The notes below the pieces were generated by a model. It ran no database searches and was not told the origin of the DNA. It saw only the letters and a program-made list of their open reading frames with translations. From contig JAJDAD010000019.1 of assembly GCA_029262055.1 (NCBI GenBank), forward strand, positions 1 through 64,000: a stretch of 64,000 nucleotides of DNA, written 5' to 3'. The DNA comes from Candidatus Zhuqueibacterota bacterium (GTDB lineage: Bacteria > Zhuqueibacterota > Zhuqueibacteria > Oceanimicrobiales > Oceanimicrobiaceae). The position numbers and the translations under genes are program-made. Each line of letters starts with the position of its first letter. Position 1 is the first letter of the stretch. This document shows positions 27,312 to 35,255 of the stretch, one piece after another.

Positions 27312-28955
27312 ATGAGAAAGTCGACTTTCACAATTATCACGGCCGCATTGAGTACTCTTGCGGCGTTTTCCGGCTGCAGCAACAAAGGACAATCTGGCCA
27401 GACCGCGTTCAGCCCAGGCGCGATTAGCGCGCACGTAAGATTTCTGGCGGATGACCTGCTCGAAGGCCGGTTTACAGGAACGCGCGGCTACGACCTGGCG
27501 GCCGCCTATGTTGCCACACAATTCGAATCCTACGGCCTGGAGCCCGGTGGCGATGATGGCACCTACTATCAGCAGGTCCCGTTTCGCAGCGCAGTCCGGG
27601 TGGCAGGCGCGCAGTCCCTTTTACTCATCAACGGCGGTAAAACGACGAAGCTGGTCGAGCTGCAAGATTTTGTCCTGCGTACCCCGGACCGGGTTCACAC
27701 CAAATCCAATGTCACTGCCGAAGTAGTATTTGCCGGTTTCGGCATTTCTGAGCCGGTAATAAATCACGAGGACTACGCCAATATCGATGCCCGCGGAAAA
27801 ATTGTCGCCATGTTCGATCGGGCGCCGGACGCCTTCGTGCCCAACGAGCTCGCCTACTATGCCTCAACCAGCTACAAAGTGCAGACTGCGGTCGCGCACG
27901 GCGCTGTTGGCGTCCTCTTTCTGCGCACGCCGGCTGAAGAAGAGCGCGTGCCCTGGCAGCGTCTCACCGCAAATCAGGAACGGCCGGCCATGGCCTGGCG
28001 GGACGAGGCCGGCGGTTTGCATCCAGGTTGGCCGGAAATACAGGGCCTTGTGCGCTTAAATCGATCCGGCGCAGAGGCACTCTTTCAAAACTCCAAGGTG
28101 CCGTTTACCGATGCAGTCACCGCCGCCGAAGCGGGCAAGCCGCAATCGTTTGATCTGGGCATAACGGTCCGCATGTCCAGCCGCAGCCGGCATCATGAGT
28201 TTTCGAGTCCAAATGTCGTAGCTGTTTTGCCGGGAAGCGACCCGGTCCTGAAGGACGAATACATCGTCTACACGGCGCACCTCGACCATGTGGGCACCGG
28301 CGACCCGGTTAATGGCGATCCTGTTTACAACGGCGCCCACGACAACGCAGTCGGCACCGCAATGATGCTGGAGGTGGCCAGAAACTTCGCCTCGGCGGAA
28401 ACAAGGCCCGGGCGTTCGATCATCTTCCTGGCCCTGACCGGCGAGGAGCGCGGGTTGTTGGGGTCGGATTACTTTGCTCAAAACCCGACTGTTCCACGCG
28501 ACAACATTGTGGCGAACCTCAATCTGGATATGTTCCTGCTGCTCTTTCCAATGACCGAGGTTGTTGCCTTTGGCGCCGAACACTCATCCCTTGGCGCGGT
28601 CGCAGAAAGAGCTGCAGCCCAGGTTGGTCTCAAACTAACACCGGACCCGATGCCGGAAGAAACCATCTTCGTTCGCAGCGACCAGTATTCCTTTGTCCGG
28701 CAAGGAGTGCCATCCCTTTATGTCGACACTGGGTTAAACACGGATGCCGCCGGCTTCGATGGACCTACTCTCATCAGGGAGTGGCTAAAAAACAGCTACC
28801 ACAAACCATCGGACGAGTACGATCCTGCAATGCATTTTGAATCCGGCGCCCGGGCCGCCCACTTTAATTTCCTCATCGGGATGGAGGTGGCCAATACGAA
28901 GGCAAGGCCCACCTGGAATGAAGGGGATTTCTTTTTAGAAAAGTTCGGACAGTAA
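27312..28955 (+). CDS. M28 family aminopeptidase lipoprotein with inserted PA domain
   Basis: From the ATG at 27312, this 547-residue protein is a zinc aminopeptidase of family M28. The N-terminus is a lipoprotein signal with lipobox FSGC (Cys about residue 22). The two-zinc site is recognisable: H and D in TAHLDHVG, D in GAHDNAVG, the Glu pair in LTGEERGLLGS, D in NLNLDMF and the last His in NSYHKPSDEYD. A protease-associated (PA) domain is inserted between the N-terminal part and the metal site. The ATG follows AGGAAACAG; a TTG five codons earlier is less likely. It probably trims peptides in the periplasm. The selenoprotein gene follows 23 bases later. Confidence 0.9.
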   Translation: MRKSTFTIITAALSTLAAFSGCSNKGQSGQTAFSPGAISAHVRFLADDLLEGRFTGTRGYDLAAAYVATQFESYGLEPGGDDGTYYQQVPFRSAVRVAGAQSLLLINGGKTTKLVELQDFVLRTPDRVHTKSNVTAEVVFAGFGISEPVINHEDYANIDARGKIVAMFDRAPDAFVPNELAYYASTSYKVQTAVAHGAVGVLFLRTPAEEERVPWQRLTANQERPAMAWRDEAGGLHPGWPEIQGLVRLNRSGAEALFQNSKVPFTDAVTAAEAGKPQSFDLGITVRMSSRSRHHEFSSPNVVAVLPGSDPVLKDEYIVYTAHLDHVGTGDPVNGDPVYNGAHDNAVGTAMMLEVARNFASAETRPGRSIIFLALTGEERGLLGSDYFAQNPTVPRDNIVANLNLDMFLLLFPMTEVVAFGAEHSSLGAVAERAAAQVGLKLTPDPMPEETIFVRSDQYSFVRQGVPSLYVDTGLNTDAAGFDGPTLIREWLKNSYHKPSDEYDPAMHFESGARAAHFNFLIGMEVANTKARPTWNEGDFFLEKFGQ

Positions 28956-28978
28956 CCACGTACTGAGGACGGCATTTC

Positions 28979-30067
28979 ATGCGAAATGAAACACAGGATC
29001 TAGCAAGGCGTGCGCTCCGGTGGCCCGGGACCAGCTTGCTATTCCTGAGCGCAATATCTCTATTAGCAGGTCCCGCATTCAGTCAAAAGCAAGTTTATGA
29101 CCAAAGACAGGATTACACTGTGGATGCAGAGCTAGGTTTCTCAACCGGCCCGGAAGTAGGCCAGGTAGTTCCAAAGTTTAGCTTACCCGATCAAAATGGC
29201 AAGACCGTGAGTCTGCAGCAGTTGCTCGGTAAGAAGGGCGCGCTGCTTAACTTCTACCGCAGCGCTTCCTGGTGACCTTACTGCAAGAAGGAACTAGTTG
29301 AGTTCCAGAAAAAGCTGAGCGAATTTGAAAACAAGGGAATAGCGATAATCGGAATCAGCTATGACCCGGTTGATGTCCTGAAGACGTTTTCCGACAAACA
29401 CGGCATCACGTATCCTCTCTTATCCGACGTTAAGAGCGAGGTGATAAACAAGTTCGGGATTCTGAATACGACCATCGACGCCAACACCAGATACTCAGGC
29501 ATCCCGCATCCAGGCCTCTACGTCATCGACGAAACTCTGATTGTAAAAAAGAAACAGTTCGAGGAATCGTATGCAGCCAGGCCGAGCGCGGAAAGCGTAC
29601 TGGCTGCTCATTTTGACAAAGATATTAATAAACATGTGCAGAGGTTTCGCACACCGTACCTGGCCGGCAGCATTGCCATCAGTGACTCTCTAACTTACCC
29701 GGCGCAAATTCTCACGCTTGTCGTAAAGCTCTCTCTGCAAGAGGGATTCCACCTGTATGTGACGCCGATACCGGAAGGCTTTACCCCTTTGACAATGGAT
29801 TTGCAGGCGAACCCGAACTTTGCTCTGGATGCGTTACAGATCCCGAATTCGGAACAGGTACGGGTGGAGACTCTTGACGAGACGTTCAATGTCGTTTCAA
29901 ATCAGATCACGTTGAAATCACTCATCAGAGTCAGCAGCACGCCTGACCTGGGCCCGCAGACTCTGACCTTCCAGCTCAAATTCCAGGCGTGCGATGACAA
30001 GGTCTGCATGACGCCGGAGCAATTGAATTTTCAGTTTCCAGTGGCAATACCCAAGGCGATAGACTAA
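28979..30067 (+). CDS. Selenocysteine-containing peroxiredoxin (AhpC/TSA) fused to a DsbD-alpha-like domain
   Basis: Two open segments in the same frame are separated only by a TGA at 29273-29275. Reading that codon as selenocysteine gives one 362-residue protein with Sec at residue 99. The active site reads FYRSASW-Sec-PYCKKEL, a peroxiredoxin/redoxin active site with a Sec-x-x-Cys pair. Cysteine homologues have SADWCPYC-type motifs, so the TGA replaces the peroxidatic Cys. The N-terminus has a signal segment (about 15-36). The redoxin fold runs from about 55 to 210, continuing without a stop through IAIIGISYDP and HPGLYVIDE. The C-terminal 140 residues resemble the DsbD N-terminal (alpha) domain, ending with KFQACDDKVCMTPEQLNF. 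The likely role is a periplasmic thiol peroxidase or reductase. A standard gene caller would split it into two fragments. Confidence 0.85.
29290..29306 (+). promoter_or_regulatory. Bacterial SECIS-like hairpin directing Sec insertion
   Basis: GGAACT (29290-29295) and AGTTCC (29301-29306) form a perfect 6-bp stem around the loop AGTTG. The loop begins 20 bases after the TGA, inside the distance known for bacterial SECIS elements, and its second base is G followed by U, as in the SelB-binding consensus. It lies within the coding sequence, as expected in bacteria. Confidence 0.7.
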
Positions 30068-30084
30068 GAAAATCGCCTTGGGTA
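30048..30084 (+). terminator. Perfect 13-bp hairpin enclosing the selenoprotein stop codon
   Basis: The segment 30048-30060 pairs perfectly with 30072-30084, a 13-bp stem (core CCCAAGGCGAT with ATCGCCTTGGG). The 11-base loop contains the TAA stop of the peroxiredoxin. No T tract follows, so it may act as an mRNA 3' stabiliser or a weak terminator rather than a standard intrinsic terminator. Confidence 0.5.
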
Positions 30085-30150
30085 AGAATCGTGAGACAGC
30101 TTCGTGGGTTCCAGGGAATGTTCTTTCCTCCTTTTCGTATTATTTTAGCC

Positions 30151-30323
30151 CTGACAATCTACAACATAGCCGGACAGAAGGTAGCGACCCTGCTGAATGC
30201 GAGGATAGAGGGCGGGCCGCACGCCATTCAATGGCAACCGGATAACGCTCCATCCGGGTTTATGTCTACAGATTAGCCACCAACAGCGGTGCGTTGGTAA
30301 ACCGCATGGTTCTACTGAAATAG
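30151..30323 (+). pseudogene. Frameshifted remnant of a type-IX-secretion/FlgD-like C-terminal sorting domain
   Basis: The frame at 30151 reads LTIYNIAGQKVATLL, then HAIQWQPDNAPSG. After a one-base deletion near 30257 it continues in another frame as VYVYRLATNSGALVNRMVLLK, quoted here up to the final Lys before a TAG at 30321-30323. Together this is a typical C-terminal sorting/FlgD-Ig-like domain, with the pattern IYN-x-x-G-Q-x-V, W, SG-x-Y-x-Y and final MVLLK. No upstream body of an exported protein is present, only about 60 bases of unrelated sequence. It is therefore the tail of a decayed secreted protein. It suggests that the lineage uses such sorting domains. Confidence 0.7.
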
Positions 30324-30407
30324 GGAAGAGCTAACTCATTGTCGTGAGCGCATGATCTGCACTAAATCGGCTTGACCGCCGAGAGCAGACTCGACTGGCC
30401 CGGGACA

Positions 30408-30974
30408 TTAGGCACCATCAGCGCTGTGTACGGACTCATTGATAATGCTCTCGATACTTTGCTTCAGCAGGCCGGAATAATCTTCCAGTGTTGCATGGTA
30501 ACCGATATGCTTAAACCTGAGCCGCCCCTCGGTGTCGATAATCATTAATGTTGGATAATGCTTGATACCCAGTCGGGCAGAGAGAGCGGAATCGGAGTCA
30601 TAAGCCATCGGGAATCTGTATTCCTTCCTCTTGACAAAGTCGCGGACAATCCCGATGGAATCACCCCCCCGACCCACATTTACGGCCAGGAATGCAACCT
30701 TTGAATTGTCCTGGTAGGAATCGACGACCTTTTGAAATTCCGGAAACGCGTTTACACATAAGCCACACCAGGTACCCCAGAAGTCGAGGACCAGGATTTT
30801 GCCTTCATAATCCGATGCTGTAATTGTACCGCCGCTCAAATCCTGGAGTGTGAAGTCGACAAAGTCTTGATTGAGTTGGTCGGTCACCACAAAGTGGTAA
30901 ATTTGTTTCCGGGCCAGCCACAAGCTTGACATCAAAACAAGCGCCGCGCCGACAATGTAAATGGCTCTTTTCAT
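30408..30974 (-). CDS. TlpA/ResA-like thioredoxin-fold protein, membrane anchored
   Basis: This 188-residue protein has an uncleaved N-terminal membrane anchor (about residues 4-22) and a redoxin/TlpA domain facing the periplasm. The active site is WCGLC, with Cys70 and Cys73 within LDFWGTWCGLC. A cis-proline loop HYPTLMIIDTEG follows later. Proteins of this class reduce disulfides, for example in cytochrome c maturation, or act as peroxidases; the partner is unknown. It faces away from the selenoperoxiredoxin and is separated from it by the sorting-domain remnant. Downstream on the minus strand nothing is coupled; the ICMT-like gene ends 45 bases upstream of its start, so the two could be cotranscribed. 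Confidence 0.85.
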   Translation of the reverse strand: MKRAIYIVGAALVLMSSLWLARKQIYHFVVTDQLNQDFVDFTLQDLSGGTITASDYEGKILVLDFWGTWCGLCVNAFPEFQKVVDSYQDNSKVAFLAVNVGRGGDSIGIVRDFVKRKEYRFPMAYDSDSALSARLGIKHYPTLMIIDTEGRLRFKHIGYHATLEDYSGLLKQSIESIINESVHSADGA

Positions 30975-31019
30975 AACCGGACCTCGTATCTTGGTTTCTA
31001 TTTAACGTGAAGGAACCTT

Positions 31020-32159
31020 TTAGAATAAAGGTGTTGGGATATCTCCCCAGAGAACATGCTCCGGTGGCGTTTTGACGGCCGTTACTGCAAGTGAAGCGGT
31101 GTTGACAAAGGCGACTAGAACCGGCTCTCGGCCATAGGTCGTCTCGATAATCTTCTGGCCGCTGACCGGACCAGGTTGCGAGAGTTTTGCTTTGGTGTAA
31201 AGGACCTTGTATTCATCCCGGTTGACTTTTTCTGGCTGGTGGTGGCCATGAAAGCCCTCCGGGATTTCTTCAAGTGGCAAGTCAGCCAGATACCAATCAG
31301 CGGGAACAACATAGTTCAGAAAGACTTCGGGCGTGCCATTTTGGACGGCGTTTAGTCTACTTTGTACATTCGGATTGGCGGCGACAATTGAGAGAACTTT
31401 CTCGATTTCTTCTTTGCTCAGAAAGTCGGTCGCGATTGTTGCAGCATTTTGAGCATAGTGCGTGGCAACCTTGCTGAGTGAGTAGCTCCGCAAAGCAAAG
31501 GCCACCTGCAGTGCTGTGATGAGAGTGAACACATAGAGCGAAAAATGAACGCCCCACTTGATATAACGCTGATTTGGCAGCGGCGGAAATCTCTCAAGAA
31601 TGGAGAACCGGATGGGCACAAACATGGAGGTACGGGCTTTGTAATCTCGGTAACTCTCTCCAAATTTAGTTTCGCACTCGTGCTCTTCTTTGCGCGCCAG
31701 GGCAAAATATACGAACAACATCGTGACGTACATAATCAATACAGTGAAGCGCGGCCACACCAGGAGCAGCCCGAAGCCTAAAATGGCAAAAGCAGTGTAC
31801 TGTGGATGGCGAATGATCTTGTATAAACCGCCGGTGACAGCGCCCTTGCGCATAAATTTGTAATAGTAGATTTGCCCGGCACCAATCAGAAAGAGCAGGA
31901 TTCCGGCCACGACCAGACCCTGGCCGGTGTAATGGTAGCTGTTGAGCACGAGAGAGGAAGTTTTTACGAAATGAGGCAGAAAGAAGCCGGTCAGCCAGGC
32001 TGTGTACGACGTCTGATGGAAAAAATTCAAGCTAGGGCCATAAGTGGAGTAATAGTAGATTGCAAAGGGACTGATCATATACAGGATCTCGACCCCGATT
32101 ATAAGATAGAATATCCAGGCGGCAGGTTTAACCATCTTCTTCATGATATGTTCAGACAT
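31020..32159 (-). CDS. Membrane protein with ICMT/PEMT-like methyltransferase domain and a unique C-terminal part
   Basis: This 379-residue protein has several membrane segments in its first half and a motif KIIRHPQYTAFAILGFGLLL followed by a helix and an EEHECETKFGESYRDY stretch. This is the signature of the isoprenylcysteine carboxyl methyltransferase/phospholipid methyltransferase fold (NnrU/PEMT class). The C-terminal 150 residues, after a further membrane segment, are soluble and not recognised. The ATG at 32159 is chosen because AGGAGCGAACG precedes it; the open frame extends 12 codons further without a ribosome binding site. The AraC-type regulator lies immediately upstream on the same strand, 160 bases away. 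The methyl acceptor is unknown. Confidence 0.72.
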   Translation of the reverse strand: MSEHIMKKMVKPAAWIFYLIIGVEILYMISPFAIYYYSTYGPSLNFFHQTSYTAWLTGFFLPHFVKTSSLVLNSYHYTGQGLVVAGILLFLIGAGQIYYYKFMRKGAVTGGLYKIIRHPQYTAFAILGFGLLLVWPRFTVLIMYVTMLFVYFALARKEEHECETKFGESYRDYKARTSMFVPIRFSILERFPPLPNQRYIKWGVHFSLYVFTLITALQVAFALRSYSLSKVATHYAQNAATIATDFLSKEEIEKVLSIVAANPNVQSRLNAVQNGTPEVFLNYVVPADWYLADLPLEEIPEGFHGHHQPEKVNRDEYKVLYTKAKLSQPGPVSGQKIIETTYGREPVLVAFVNTASLAVTAVKTPPEHVLWGDIPTPLF

Positions 32160-32319
32160 CGTTCGCTCCTTTTTTGTGTCGATCAACAGGAGCAATAAAC
32201 GTAGGTAAATGTTAAATGTGTACCGATCCTATAAGATTGGTAGACAAGAACATAAGGTTGGCAGTGATTGGAACGAGGGATAGAGGCCGGGGCGGAACTA
32301 CTTTCCCGGCAGCGGTTGG

Positions 32320-33444
32320 CTATTCATTCTTCCTATGGTGCGCTGTCCGGTATTGCGACGGTGTGACGCCGGCGTGCTTCTTGAACGCCGCATTAAAGGA
32401 GGAAATAGAATTGAATCCAACTTCAAAGGCGATTTCTGTCAGGTTGATGTTCAGGTTGGCTGGGTCGGCCAGACGTTGCTGCGCCTCAGCAATTCTGCGA
32501 CTATTGATAAATTCAAAGAAATTTTGGTGCAGCTGTTCGTTAATGACCTGGGAAAGATGATGAGTCGACGTGGCCAGCCTTTTTGCCAAAGCCGGCAGAG
32601 TGATACCGCTGTCCAAATGGGGTCTTTCCAAATCCATGAACCTATGCAGCCGTTCCAGGTACTCTGAGGCTTTTTCGGGTGTCAGGGTTGACCTTTCATA
32701 TTTTTTCAGAAGCTTTCCAGTCACGAAATCCGGTTCCGGGCCGGTGAAGACTTCAGGCTGCCGCAATCCAAAGTAACCGATTAGGTAGATGTTAATAGAA
32801 ACGAGAAGCCAGACCAGATTGCCGGTCTGCAGCGTCGGCGCAACCACCTGAAGTACAAAGGAGACAATCCAGGTCAAGGCCACAGCGATGAACACATTAC
32901 GTAGCCAATTCAGATTTATTTTTTCAATTGACGAAAAGGACTGCCTGATTCTTTTCTTATAGTTTAAGAGAGTTTTTGCTACAAGGATAATGTAGATTAG
33001 AATCTGGGATAGCGTAGTCCAGTAGAGAAGCGAGCAGTGAAAACAATTACCTCGATGTTCCACCAGGAAGTGATGGAGCTTTTCCTGGGCAGAGCCCAGA
33101 TAAAATGGAGCCAGGTAAAGCAGGCAAATAAGAAACGGAAGAAAGTGCAGGCTATCTTTCCTCCGCAAGGCGAAACCGGGTTTGGTCAGCGCTTGAACGT
33201 ACAAATAAAACAAGGGTGCGAATAAGAAAACCAGCGGCGGTTCAATTTTGGACAAATGAGGGAACTCTAAGATTAGATCCATCGCGGCCAAAGTGTGAAA
33301 GAAGATCGCGAGAGCAAAAACCACCAGAACGCCCGCAAATAGTCGATTGGCCACGCGATTGCCACGCCGAATGTAGAGCAGCGTCAATGCCAAAAAAACA
33401 CTGTGAGCCGCACCCACAAGTAGTAGTATCTCAATCCAACTCAT
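32320..33444 (-). CDS. AraC-family transcriptional regulator with N-terminal membrane sensor
   Basis: This 374-residue protein begins with about six or seven hydrophobic helices (residues 1-235), followed by a C-terminal AraC-type double helix-turn-helix. The second HTH reads LTEIAFEVGFNSISSFNAAFKK, quoted in part as IAFEVGFNSISSFNAAFK, followed by GVTPSQYR, a canonical family signature. This architecture is common in FCB-type bacteria and couples a membrane-sensed signal to transcription. The ligand is unknown. The ICMT-like gene lies just downstream on the same strand and is a plausible target or operon partner. Confidence 0.88.
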   Translation of the reverse strand: MSWIEILLLVGAAHSVFLALTLLYIRRGNRVANRLFAGVLVVFALAIFFHTLAAMDLILEFPHLSKIEPPLVFLFAPLFYLYVQALTKPGFALRRKDSLHFLPFLICLLYLAPFYLGSAQEKLHHFLVEHRGNCFHCSLLYWTTLSQILIYIILVAKTLLNYKKRIRQSFSSIEKINLNWLRNVFIAVALTWIVSFVLQVVAPTLQTGNLVWLLVSINIYLIGYFGLRQPEVFTGPEPDFVTGKLLKKYERSTLTPEKASEYLERLHRFMDLERPHLDSGITLPALAKRLATSTHHLSQVINEQLHQNFFEFINSRRIAEAQQRLADPANLNINLTEIAFEVGFNSISSFNAAFKKHAGVTPSQYRTAHHRKNE

Positions 33445-33695
33445 GGCCTAATGAACCTTTATCTGATGGGCTTAACCGGAGAATAAAGTACAGATTCAGG
33501 CCTATACTTTCAATCGAAATCATGTCCGATAGCCTGCGAGATTAAGGGAAGTCAAAGCTGATTCATTGAGCCGGTTGGTCTCCAGTCTTGACTCTCAGCG
33601 ACAAATCCTTAACTTCGGATATCTTGCTATCAGGCAACCTCTTCCCGAGGTTGGAAATATCTCGGCGTTAGACTTGATTTATCCCGGAGGAAATA

Positions 33696-34100
33696 ATGAT
33701 TTCCCATCAGAAAAAGCCCTTGCCGGTCGGTCTCTTTGTTTTGCTCATCTTCTCGGTGACCTGCGCAAGTTCCGGGCCTCGCCTGAGATCGATGACCGAG
33801 CTCGCGCCGCCGCCGGATGTGACAGTGGTGCAGAGGGGGCAAGGCGCTACTGTAGCCTGGCAAGCCAGCCGGCACGAAAGTCGGGAAGTATTCTTCGGAT
33901 ACAATGTTTACCTATCTTCGCGCAGCTTGATTTTTGCCGCTACCAGAGATTTGCCGCAGGTTGCCACAATACCCAAAGGGCGCTACGAATACACGGTCAG
34001 CACGCTGCCAGCCGGCAGACTTTTCCTGCATGTTCGCAGCGTCGATACCAATGGTAATCTGAGCCTGCCTTCGCTGCCGGAGCAAGTAATTGAGAACTAG
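33696..34100 (+). CDS. Small lipoprotein with a fibronectin type III-like domain
   Basis: This 134-residue protein has a lipoprotein signal, with lipobox SVTC and Cys at about residue 23. It is followed by a single beta domain: PPPDVTVVQRGQGATVAWQA, then FFGYNVYLSSR, then YEYTVSTLPAGRLFLHVRS and a D-x-x-GN-x-S turn. That order of strands is the fibronectin type III pattern. The ATG at 33696 follows CCGGAGGAAATA, a strong ribosome binding site. An overlapping longer open frame in another phase has no such site and is rejected. The function is unknown; it is probably surface or periplasmic. Confidence 0.8.
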   Translation: MISHQKKPLPVGLFVLLIFSVTCASSGPRLRSMTELAPPPDVTVVQRGQGATVAWQASRHESREVFFGYNVYLSSRSLIFAATRDLPQVATIPKGRYEYTVSTLPAGRLFLHVRSVDTNGNLSLPSLPEQVIEN

Positions 34101-34209
34101 CCGGGGCAGCGTAAGACACGCACTTCAGGGAAAATTCATCGTCAGGTTTCCGGCTTTGGCAGGCAATTCAAGAATCGCTCGAGCTCGTAAACCTGCACCT
34201 TGAAAACTC

Positions 34210-34238
34210 TTGACATAGTTGATTTTTATTGTTACGAT
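34210..34238 (+). promoter_or_regulatory. Promoter of ssb
   Basis: TTGACA (34210-34215), a 17-base spacer and TACGAT (34233-34238) precede the ssb start by about 45 bases. The -35 box is perfect and the -10 box matches four of six bases. A strong ribosome binding site, TAGGAGGG, follows at about 34271. Confidence 0.65.
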
Positions 34239-34284
34239 GATATCGCAAATTTAATGATACCGTTAACATCTAGGAGGGTCCGTC

Positions 34285-34728
34285 ATGGCAACCGGAATGG
34301 GTACAGTGAACAAAGTCATTCTGCTTGGACGTCTGGGACAAGATCCTGAGCTGCGGTACACGCCCAGTGGGGCCGCGGTGACAACTTGCAGTCTGGCTAC
34401 AAATGAGGTTTGGAAAGATGGTGACGGCAACAAGCGCGAACGCACGGAGTGGCACCGTGTTGTGCTTTGGAGAAAGCAAGCCGAACTGGCGGGCGAGTAC
34501 CTGAAGAAGGGCAGTAAGGTCTACATAGAAGGTCGTTTACAAACCCGTTCCTGGGATGACAAGGACGGCAACAAGAAGTACACGACCGAGGTAGTGGCCG
34601 ATACAATGCAGTTCATGGACGGCAAAGGCGGTGGTGGTGAGGGAGGTGGGGCAGCGTCTTCGGCTTCATCCGAGGGAGCAGCCGGGCCGCCGCCGGCAAT
34701 GGCAGATGAAGACGACTTGCCGTTCTAG
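34285..34728 (+). CDS. ssb: Single-stranded DNA-binding protein
   Basis: This 147-residue SSB coats single-stranded DNA during replication, repair and recombination. The OB fold begins [20 protein letters not shown] and continues through [10 protein letters not shown] and EWHRVVLW to [20 protein letters not shown] glycine- and serine-rich linker leads to the acidic C-terminal tip DEDDLPF, which binds partner proteins. Length and layout are normal. The gene has its own promoter and an intrinsic terminator, so it is expressed as a single gene just ahead of the nucleoside-salvage set. Confidence 0.96.
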   Translation: MATGMGTVNKVILLGRLGQDPELRYTPSGAAVTTCSLATNEVWKDGDGNKRERTEWHRVVLWRKQAELAGEYLKKGSKVYIEGRLQTRSWDDKDGNKKYTTEVVADTMQFMDGKGGGGEGGGAASSASSEGAAGPPPAMADEDDLPF

Positions 34729-34775
34729 GTGGAACTTTATTTGCGGTGAACCCATTGTCACGTTGATGCTTTGGC

Positions 34776-34807
34776 AAAAAATCCGGGATCGCTCTCGGAT
34801 TTTTTTT
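34776..34807 (+). terminator. Intrinsic terminator after ssb
   Basis: AAAAAATCCG (34776-34785) pairs with CGGATTTTTT (34796-34805), extended by three pairs that include a G-U and a TCGC loop, and runs into a T tract ending at 34807. It sits only 10 bases before the cdd start codon, so cdd must rely on readthrough or a promoter inside ssb. Confidence 0.8.
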
Positions 34808-34817
34808 GTCTGCATAA

Positions 34818-35228
34818 ATGGATTATATGAAATACGCGAAATTGATTGAAACTGCCCGCAACGCTCTGCAAAAAGCTTATGCCCCCTATTCGGCCTTCAG
34901 GGTGGGTGCAGCGCTGCAAGCCGCAGATGGCGAGGTCTTTACCGGCTGCAACATCGAGAGCAGCTCCTACGGCCTGACTGTCTGCGCGGAGCGGGTGGCG
35001 ATTTTCAAAGCTATTTCCGAGGGCGTCATGGATTTTGAAGCAATCGTGATATCGGCAGAAACCGACGACTTTTGCCCGCCATGCGGCGCGTGCCGGCAGG
35101 TCCTGTCTGATTTTGCGCCGGACCTGAAAATCGTTATGGTCAACAACAAGGGTGACAGCAAGGAAAGCACGATTTCGGAGCTCTTGCCCGAGGCATTTGG
35201 CTCTGCTTTTTTGACCAAGAAAGTATGA
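34818..35228 (+). CDS. cdd: Cytidine deaminase
   Basis: This 136-residue enzyme deaminates cytidine and deoxycytidine to uridine and deoxyuridine. The zinc site is intact: CAE in TVCAERVAIFKA and the pair in CPPCGACRQVL. The N-terminal YAPYSAFRVGAAL and the GCNIESSSYGLT loop bind the nucleoside. Its size matches the tetrameric bacterial type. It is the first of four genes for pyrimidine-nucleoside salvage (cdd, udk, tdk, nupC) on the same strand. No clear ribosome binding site is seen: a terminator directly precedes the start. The first ATG (34818) and the ATG at 34827 are both possible. Confidence 0.94.
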   Translation: MDYMKYAKLIETARNALQKAYAPYSAFRVGAALQAADGEVFTGCNIESSSYGLTVCAERVAIFKAISEGVMDFEAIVISAETDDFCPPCGACRQVLSDFAPDLKIVMVNNKGDSKESTISELLPEAFGSAFLTKKV

Positions 35229-35255
35229 ACGCTTTAGTTTGGGAACACCTTCTCC

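Noticed and set aside
29273-29275. Reading the TGA as a true stop or a sequencing error that breaks the peroxiredoxin gene
   Set aside because: The frame is unbroken on both sides, the codon sits exactly at the active-site Cys position, Cys follows two residues later and a SECIS-like hairpin lies at the right distance. A random error would not be expected to meet all of these.
33566-34057. 163-codon frame overlapping the small lipoprotein gene
   Set aside because: The alternative frame at 33696 has a strong ribosome binding site, a lipoprotein signal and a fibronectin-like fold; the longer one has none of these.
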